Assembly: GCF_016464015.1 (NCBI RefSeq)
Contig: NZ_JACDXT010000009.1
Location: 62,001 to 126,000, forward strand
Direction: 5' to 3'
Length of the DNA: 64,000 nucleotides
Origin: Psychrobacter sp. bablab_jr014
GTDB taxonomy: Bacteria; Pseudomonadota; Gammaproteobacteria; Pseudomonadales; Moraxellaceae
The notes beneath the pieces are model-generated. The model made no database searches. It was not told the DNA's origin and was given only the letters and a program-made list of their open reading frames with translations. Position 1 is the first letter of the stretch. Each line of letters opens with the position of its first letter. Shown one piece after another: positions 58,826 through 64,000 of this stretch. Both the position numbers and the translations under genes were made by a program.

Positions 58826-59764
58826 ATGTCTGAGCCACGCCCCTACGCCCTACCCGAGCCGCTGATTGATTTATTAACCCGCTACTTTACTGAGCACACC
58901 ACCCCGCCTGTAACCATCGACCCTGAACAGCTGGCCTATCGCTGGGTCGGCGGCGCACAAGGGCATCTTGAGCCATTGGCGGTCAATCTGCATATTGGCT
59001 TGGACGATTTACAAGGCATTGATACGCAAAAAGCCAAGCTGGTACAAAACACGCGCCAGTTTTTAAAGGGCTATCCTGCCAACCACGTTTTAATGACAGG
59101 CACACGCGGCGCGGGTAAATCGTCGCTCATCCGTGCGCTACTGCGCGAATATCACGCCGAGGGGCTGCGAGTAATTGAAATTGCCCGTGATGATCTTGTG
59201 GTACTCGATAAGATACGCGCTGCCATCAACACCTTGTCCAAAGACTGCGCATGCCGCTATGTAGTTTACTGTGATGACTTGGCCTTTAATGGGCATGACG
59301 AAAACTACCGCACCCTAAAAAGTGTGCTCGATGGCGCGCTAGACTCCGAGCAAGACAAGCTGCTCGTCTACGCAACCAGCAACCGCCGCCATCTACTGCC
59401 GCAAATGATGAAAGACAATGTAGATATTTATAATGGCCAGACCGATGAGGTCAACCCGTACGAGACGATTGATGAGACGGTGTCACTATCCGACCGCTTT
59501 GGGCTGTGGCTATCATTTCAGCCGATGAATCAGCAGACGTATTTGCAGATTGTGCAGCATTATTTGCAGCAAGCGACAGCGCACTTGCCTAAAAACATTG
59601 CCGCACAATTACCACAAGCTAACGATACCGAGCTGCCTAACGATGCTAAGACACATGCCTTGCGTTTTGCCTCGCAGCGTGGGCGCTCAGGACGCTCGGC
59701 ATATCAGTTTAGCCGTCAATGGATTGGGCAATTACAACTTGCGGCGGACGAAGACAATACTTAA
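58826..59764 (+). CDS. DUF815-family P-loop ATPase
   Basis: 312 residues. Walker A GTRGAGKSS at 92-100, Walker B YVVYCDDL at about 145-152, then TSNRRHLLP (sensor-1-like) and ETVSLSDRFGLWLSF. These define the DUF815 AAA-like family, which is widespread but has no established function. The N-terminal 80 residues form a helical cap. ATG 58826 is preceded by AAGGAT. It is divergent from the kinase gene with 46 bases between starts, and convergent with rnz. Confidence 0.88.
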   Translation: MSEPRPYALPEPLIDLLTRYFTEHTTPPVTIDPEQLAYRWVGGAQGHLEPLAVNLHIGLDDLQGIDTQKAKLVQNTRQFLKGYPANHVLMTGTRGAGKSSLIRALLREYHAEGLRVIEIARDDLVVLDKIRAAINTLSKDCACRYVVYCDDLAFNGHDENYRTLKSVLDGALDSEQDKLLVYATSNRRHLLPQMMKDNVDIYNGQTDEVNPYETIDETVSLSDRFGLWLSFQPMNQQTYLQIVQHYLQQATAHLPKNIAAQLPQANDTELPNDAKTHALRFASQRGRSGRSAYQFSRQWIGQLQLAADEDNT

Positions 59765-59812
59765 TAATAAACACAGAAGCACCTAGCAGATTAGCACTAT
59801 CAGGCGCTTTAA

Positions 59813-60931
59813 TTATTCAGCGATTGTATCGTGGGACGGGGCGCGGTGTTTTAGGTTGCCTAAATAATTGACCATCACTTCGCCCGTTTGTTTATCGTGT
59901 GCGACCATATATTGCGCAAAGTCCGCTGCCAGCCACAGCGCACCTGAATAATACGCTTCGGCATCGGCGCGAATGTGTGCCATATTTGGCATGTCGCTGC
60001 TCGCATCTTCAAAGGACTGATAACGGGCGCTAAAATGCGTCAGTATCAACTGCTGAATCCCCATGGCACTTGCCGCCTTTGCCACTTGCGCGGCGCTGCT
60101 GTGCATGGGGTCGTAGCCTTTGTTATTGCCTTTTACTTTTTCTAGTTGCGCTTGGACATAGGTGGCTTCATGTACCAGTAAGGCGGCGTCTTTTAATGTC
60201 TCTTGCAAACGTTCGGGCGCATCATTATCCCCTGCAACCACGACTTTGGTGCGCTGATTGTGCAGCTGAGTATAGTCAGCAGCGCGCAATATCTCGTCTG
60301 TCTTAAGAGTAACGTCTTTACCTTGTTGAAGCTGTCCCCACGCCTGCCCTGCGGCGATACCGTCTTTTTTTAGGCGCTCAGTATCGAGCACACGCCGACC
60401 GATATTTTGAGTAATGCCAAAACCATAAGAGGGTACACGGTGCGATAGCGCGGTGATATCAATATCAATCTGGTGCGCACTGCCAAGCTGCAAAATTTGC
60501 ACCTTATAGCTGCCGTCTGCTTGTTGTAAATCTTCAATAGCCACAAAATTGACCACAAAAGGAAAATACAGCTCGGTGGTGATACTCAAGGTGTCGAGCA
60601 TCTTAGCAATTGCCTTTGGTGCAATGAGTGTCAACGGCTGCGTGCGCCCCGACATTGCCGCGCTGGCAAGCAGCCCTGGCAAACCATAACAGTGATCGCC
60701 ATGTACATGCGTGATGCAAATCAGCTGCAATTGCGACAAGGACAATTTGGTGTGCAGTAGTTGATGTTGCGTGCCTTCTCCGCAATCGATTAACACCCAC
60801 GGGCGGTTTTTTCGGCTTTGTGCTTTGTCTGCGTTTAAAAACGGATTGAGGCACTCGATAGCCAGCGCGGTAACGTTGCGCTGCTTGGTCGGTACGCCAG
60901 CAGATGTCCCCAAAAAGGTCAGTTGTAGCAT
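59813..60931 (-). CDS. rnz: Ribonuclease Z
   Basis: Metallo-beta-lactamase-fold endonuclease that trims the 3' end of tRNA precursors. The N-terminal LTFLGTSAGVPTKQRNVTAL and the zinc motif THVHGDHCYGLPGLL are diagnostic; later VVAGDNDAP, HEATY and LTHFSARY supply the other ligands. 372 residues, slightly longer than the ~305-residue E. coli protein because of inserts. Given that CCA is encoded in the nearby tRNAs, it may act mainly on the few tRNAs lacking CCA, or as ElaC/RNase BN. Confidence 0.95.
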   Translation of the reverse strand: MLQLTFLGTSAGVPTKQRNVTALAIECLNPFLNADKAQSRKNRPWVLIDCGEGTQHQLLHTKLSLSQLQLICITHVHGDHCYGLPGLLASAAMSGRTQPLTLIAPKAIAKMLDTLSITTELYFPFVVNFVAIEDLQQADGSYKVQILQLGSAHQIDIDITALSHRVPSYGFGITQNIGRRVLDTERLKKDGIAAGQAWGQLQQGKDVTLKTDEILRAADYTQLHNQRTKVVVAGDNDAPERLQETLKDAALLVHEATYVQAQLEKVKGNNKGYDPMHSSAAQVAKAASAMGIQQLILTHFSARYQSFEDASSDMPNMAHIRADAEAYYSGALWLAADFAQYMVAHDKQTGEVMVNYLGNLKHRAPSHDTIAE

Positions 60932-60975
60932 ACGCTATCCCTTATTGTTCATGACCACTCATTGTCGCTTAGCCA

Positions 60976-61212
60976 TTAACGGCTTTGACACATCAGCATA
61001 TCACCGCGCTCGACCATCTCGCCACCACTGGCCACACAGTTATTGACCATGCGCGACTCATACGCGCGCCCGCCTGCATAAAAGCTGATGGCGCACAAAA
61101 TTAACACCAGTGCTTTTTGTGACCAGCCTTTGACATCAATCGGCGTCGGTTCTTCGATTGGGGGTAAATGGTTGTGCGGTGTTTGCTGGCTGGGTTTGTC
61201 AGATTGGGTCAT
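60976..61212 (-). CDS. Small single-pass membrane protein, unknown
   Basis: 78 residues from ATG 61212 (MTQSDKPSQQ); GTG 61254 would add 14. A Pro/Gln-rich N-terminal part is followed by one membrane helix (ALVLILCAISFYAGGRAY) and a C-terminal segment with two cysteines (NNCVASGGEM, MLMCQSR) that would face the periplasm and could form a disulfide. No family recognised. Lies 44 bases upstream of rnz on the same strand, so they may be co-transcribed. Confidence 0.6.
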   Translation of the reverse strand: MTQSDKPSQQTPHNHLPPIEEPTPIDVKGWSQKALVLILCAISFYAGGRAYESRMVNNCVASGGEMVERGDMLMCQSR

Positions 61213-61328
61213 TGTCTGCCTGTTATAAATGGTGAAAATAAATAGCGGCGTCACGTAGCGGTAGGCATAGAAAAATAAGGACGCCGCACTGTTGCTTTGC
61301 CCTTATTGTTATGCCTGAACGTAAGCGC

Positions 61329-61997
61329 TTAAAACTGCGGCATACCGCCTTTGTCGCTAGCACGCTGAAATGCTGGACGCGCTTCACAACGCTTCATCCA
61401 GTTGAGTAGATTGGCGTAGCGCACGTCGTCGAGGCCTGCCCGTGCTTTAGAAGCGGCGACCACAATGTACATCTGCACATCGGCGGCGCTAAAGGCTTCG
61501 CCTGCAAACCAATGATTGTCCTGTAAATGACGTTCCATTAAGTTTAGGTTATTGACAATATTTTTATTAATCAATCCGTTTTCAACTTGCTTACGAATAC
61601 CTTTACTAATCGGCTTAATGAAGATAGGAGAGCGCTGAACCACTTTACTAAACACAAGACGCATCACCAAAAACGGCATGGCGGTCGCTTCGGCAAAATG
61701 CAGCCAAAAGGTGTACATCTCCCAGCCCGCTTCATTATCGTCAGTCGGCTTAAATTGCTGCTCGGTGTCGTAATGTCTGAGTAAGTACTCAATGATAAAA
61801 CCTGATTCAGCCAAGGCGCGTCCGTCGACTTCGAGTACGGGGGTGTGCCCGAGCGGATGGATTTTTTTAAGTTGTTCTGGGGCCAAATAAGCCTTGGTAC
61901 GCTCATACGTAACGAGCTTATAATCTAAATCCAGCTCTTCTAATAGCCATAGAATACGAAAAGAGCGTGAGTTGTTTAAATGATGAAGCGTTAGCAT
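61329..61997 (-). CDS. Glutathione S-transferase family protein
   Basis: 222 residues. Thioredoxin-fold N-terminal domain with likely catalytic Ser in HHLNNSRSFRILWLLEE, the cis-Pro motif HTPVLEVDG and glutathione gamma-Glu contact ALAESGFIIEYL. The C-terminal all-helical domain ends in a conserved YANLLNWMKRCEARPAFQRA. It resembles the bacterial beta/YfcG-like soluble GSTs; substrate unknown. Monocistronic. Confidence 0.92.
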   Translation of the reverse strand: MLTLHHLNNSRSFRILWLLEELDLDYKLVTYERTKAYLAPEQLKKIHPLGHTPVLEVDGRALAESGFIIEYLLRHYDTEQQFKPTDDNEAGWEMYTFWLHFAEATAMPFLVMRLVFSKVVQRSPIFIKPISKGIRKQVENGLINKNIVNNLNLMERHLQDNHWFAGEAFSAADVQMYIVVAASKARAGLDDVRYANLLNWMKRCEARPAFQRASDKGGMPQF

Positions 61998-62214
61998 AAA
62001 ACCTTCCCATTTTTAATAAAAATGTCCAAGACACACCATCGTTTATATTTAGCCTATAGGTGGGCTGCACTTGGCATATCAAGGGATACAGGGTTTTGAT
62101 GATAGCGTAATTCAGGCGACTTGCCCACCGCCAGATTGTAGCGGACGCGTCAACAACGTATCTGCTCGGTCAGTTCATTCAATAATATACGTGGTTTGTC
62201 CATATAGTTAGATT

Positions 62215-62350
62215 ACTATAAAATCGATACAATAAGATTCAACGTTATTTTTCGCAGCATCAAAAGACGCAGTCACAGCAAGCAAGAAAAATAGCGTTGA
62301 ATCAAATGAATTTATTGTCCTGTATTGTTTTTATTTAGACTTGACTATAG
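62215..62350. repeat. MITE-like repeat family A, intact palindrome
   Basis: About 136 bases. GATTCAACGTTATTTTTC (62236-62253) and GAAAAATAGCGTTGAATC (62286-62303) form an 18-bp inverted repeat with one mismatch. Outer ends ACTATA and TATAGT are also inverted; the left arm seems to lack about 15-20 bases present on the right (GTCAAGTCTAAATA region). Diverged copy at 8591-8735. Confidence 0.75.
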
Positions 62351-62382
62351 TTCCTAATACGAGTTTTAACGTCATCTATAAA

Positions 62383-62414
62383 AAAAGGTCTCGCACACGG
62401 GGTGGAGACCTTTT
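62383..62414 (-). terminator. Intrinsic terminator of gyrA
   Basis: AAAAGGTCTC and GAGACCTTTT form a perfect 10-bp stem; on the minus strand a T-run follows. It starts 21 bases after the gyrA stop. Confidence 0.88.
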
Positions 62415-62435
62415 GATTCTAAAACATACTGCTAA

Positions 62436-64000
62436 TTATAAAGTGTCATCTGTATCGCTCGTTTCTGCATCTGTCACTGCTTCGACGGCGTCATTGGCAT
62501 CATCGACTTCTAAAGACGTTTCGGCATCAAACACGCCGTCTTCTTTTAAGGCATCGACCAGCTCTTCATCGCCATCGTTTTCAACGCGTGCCATCGCCAC
62601 CAGCTTTTCGTCTTTCGGCAAACGAATCAAGGTGACCCCTTGGGCGTTGCGGCCTGCGCTGGCAATATGCGCAACAGGGGTACGCACTAGTGTACCTTTA
62701 TCAGAAATCAAGATGATATCGTCGGTATCTTCAACTTTGGTGGCGCGTACTAGCGCACCGTTACGGGCGCTGATCTTAATGGCAATCACGCCACCGCCGC
62801 CACGTTTTTGTGCATTGAACTCTTCAACCAAGGTGCGCTTACCAAAGCCATTTTCGCAAGCAATCAGGATTTCTGAAGTATCTTCCTCAATCACGACCAA
62901 TGATTTAACCGTGTCGTCAGCATCGATACGCATACCGCGTACACCTTTGGCGGTACGACCCATGGCACGGGCATCGTTTTCATCAAAGCGAATCGCTTTA
63001 CCACTTGAGGCAAACAGCATTACATCTTGGCTGCCATTGGTAATGCGCGCGCTAATCAATTTGTCGTCGTCTTCTAGACCGATAGCAATCAAGCCATTTG
63101 AGCGAATATTGGCAAACTGCTCCAGCTCAACACGTTTTACCGTACCATTTGCTGTCGCGAAGAACACATAGTGCCCACTGACATCTTCAGACATCTGCGG
63201 AATCGGCAAGATGGTGGTGACTTGCTCATCTGCATCAAGGCCAATCAGGTTCACCAATGGACGACCACGCGCACCACGGCTGGCAATCGGTACTTCAAAA
63301 CCACGTAAGCTAAATACGCGACCTGTATCGGTAAAGCACAATACGGTAGAATGCGTTGAGGTGACCACCAAATGATCAATGACGTCATCTTCTTTCATAC
63401 TGGTAGCAGACTTGCCCTTACCGCCGCGTTTTTGTGCCACGTAATCATCAATCGGCTGCGTTTTGGCGTAGCCTGTGCGTGATACGGTCATCACTACGGT
63501 CTGTTCAGGAATCAAGTCTTCACGGCTAAAGTCACTGCGTGCATCGACAATATCGGTGCGGCGCTCGTCACCAAAGTTGTCACGGATGTCAATCAGCTCA
63601 TCACTGATGATGCCCATCAGCTTATCAAAATCGCCAAGGATAGACTCAAGATGGGCAATCTCGCGCAGCAAGTCTTGATACTCTTCTGTCAGCTTGTCTT
63701 GCTCAAGACCTGTTAAGCGGTGCAGCTGCATCTCAAGGATGGCATTGACCTGATCAAGTGACAGACGATAACGATTGTCGCCATCTGTGAGTAAGCCAAA
63801 TGGCGCGTTCGGGTCTTCGCCTTCGATATAATCAGGGCGTACCGCTTGGCTCCCCGCTGCGGTTAGCATGGCTTGTACTTCACCTGCACGCCACGTTTGA
63901 CCGAGCAGCGCTTCACGTGCCATACCACGGTTGGCAGAGGTCTTGATGGTCTCAATCATCTCATCAATATTGGCAAGTGCTACGGTCAGACCTTCGAGCA
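62436..64000 (-). CDS. gyrA: DNA gyrase subunit A, 5' part missing
   Basis: The frame is open through the right window edge; only the C-terminal ~521 codons are visible. The first visible residues (LEGLTVALANIDEMIETIK) belong to the coiled-coil after the breakage domain; RLSLDQVNAILEMQLHRLTGLE follows. The C-terminal domain is the six-bladed pinwheel with the GyrA box QKRGGKGK (identifying GyrA rather than ParC) and repeated blades (VVMTVSRTGYAKT, YVFFATANGTVKRV). The protein ends in an acidic Asp/Glu/Thr-rich tail of about 50 residues. Confidence 0.97.
   Translation of the reverse strand, partial: LEGLTVALANIDEMIETIKTSANRGMAREALLGQTWRAGEVQAMLTAAGSQAVRPDYIEGEDPNAPFGLLTDGDNRYRLSLDQVNAILEMQLHRLTGLEQDKLTEEYQDLLREIAHLESILGDFDKLMGIISDELIDIRDNFGDERRTDIVDARSDFSREDLIPEQTVVMTVSRTGYAKTQPIDDYVAQKRGGKGKSATSMKEDDVIDHLVVTSTHSTVLCFTDTGRVFSLRGFEVPIASRGARGRPLVNLIGLDADEQVTTILPIPQMSEDVSGHYVFFATANGTVKRVELEQFANIRSNGLIAIGLEDDDKLISARITNGSQDVMLFASSGKAIRFDENDARAMGRTAKGVRGMRIDADDTVKSLVVIEEDTSEILIACENGFGKRTLVEEFNAQKRGGGGVIAIKISARNGALVRATKVEDTDDIILISDKGTLVRTPVAHIASAGRNAQGVTLIRLPKDEKLVAMARVENDGDEELVDALKEDGVFDAETSLEVDDANDAVEAVTDAETSDTDDTL

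Larger units (their letters stand above)
61998..62435. other. Intergenic region GST / gyrA
   Basis: About 440 bases without a gene. It holds the GST promoter region, the family A palindromic repeat at 62215-62350 and the gyrA terminator at 62383-62414. Confidence 0.65.

Noticed and set aside
62341..63171. 276-codon open frame antisense to gyrA
   Set aside because: Ser/Thr-rich shadow of the gyrA frame; the minus-strand product is unmistakably GyrA.

Overview
The window looks like chromosomal DNA of a gammaproteobacterium of the family Moraxellaceae, most likely Psychrobacter. The grounds are the MurU/AmgK peptidoglycan-recycling pair next to lptD-surA, a cyanide-insensitive-type bd oxidase with a DUF2474 small subunit, a GAPDH with a long N-terminal extension, very long TamA/TamB/LptD proteins, acidic proteins, and many short AT-rich palindromic intergenic repeats. 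The genus is inferred from protein character; no search was run. Most of the window is conserved housekeeping sequence. There is no CRISPR array, prophage, intact insertion sequence or obvious defence island.

Layout. 1-5300 (minus strand): hemE (3' end cut by the window edge), proB, obgE and a gluconeogenic-type GAPDH. 5600-9200: a lipocalin with an unusual N-terminal extension, a repeat-rich gap, a Nudix-ThiE-like fusion gene bracketed by 15-bp direct repeats, and hemP with a Fur box and terminator. 9250-17540: tamB and tamA. 17890-24250 (plus strand): an LplT-like MFS transporter, coq7, a secreted TPR-like protein and a large lipoprotein hydrolase, separated by interspersed repeats. 24570-27450: the cioAB/DUF2474 oxidase operon, preceded by a 60-codon open frame that overlaps the cioA start as ATGA. 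27540-34390: murU-amgK (minus) divergent from lptD-surA (plus). 34740-40690: a membrane-anchored EEP-fold hydrolase, asd, a relic IS200/IS605 end, tgt, and the MetS/MetP-type amino-acid importer.

40970-53940 (minus strand) is the classical envelope cluster, in transcription order rimO, pyrH, frr, [terminator], uppS, cdsA, dxr, rseP, bamA, lpxD, fabZ, lpxA. It joins ribosome recycling, isoprenoid and undecaprenyl carrier synthesis, phospholipid precursor synthesis, outer-membrane protein assembly and lipid A synthesis. The skp gene usually found between bamA and lpxD is absent and a perfect hairpin occupies the gap. 54100-57190: the nitrogen-regulation pair glnL-glnG (ntrBC). 57395-57678: two identical tRNA-Leu(UAG) genes, each with its own terminator. 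57880-62000: a non-RD Hanks-type kinase divergent from a DUF815 ATPase, then RNase Z, a small membrane protein and a glutathione S-transferase. 62436-64000: the 3' part of gyrA, cut by the right edge.

A shared theme is envelope biogenesis: LptD, SurA, BamA, TamA/B, LpxA/D, FabZ, UppS, CdsA, RseP, MurU/AmgK. The most unusual material lies in the intergenic DNA (at least three short repeat families and an orphan IS605-type end), in the ORF coupled to cioA, and in the kinase/DUF815 pair. No clear new multi-gene system was found.
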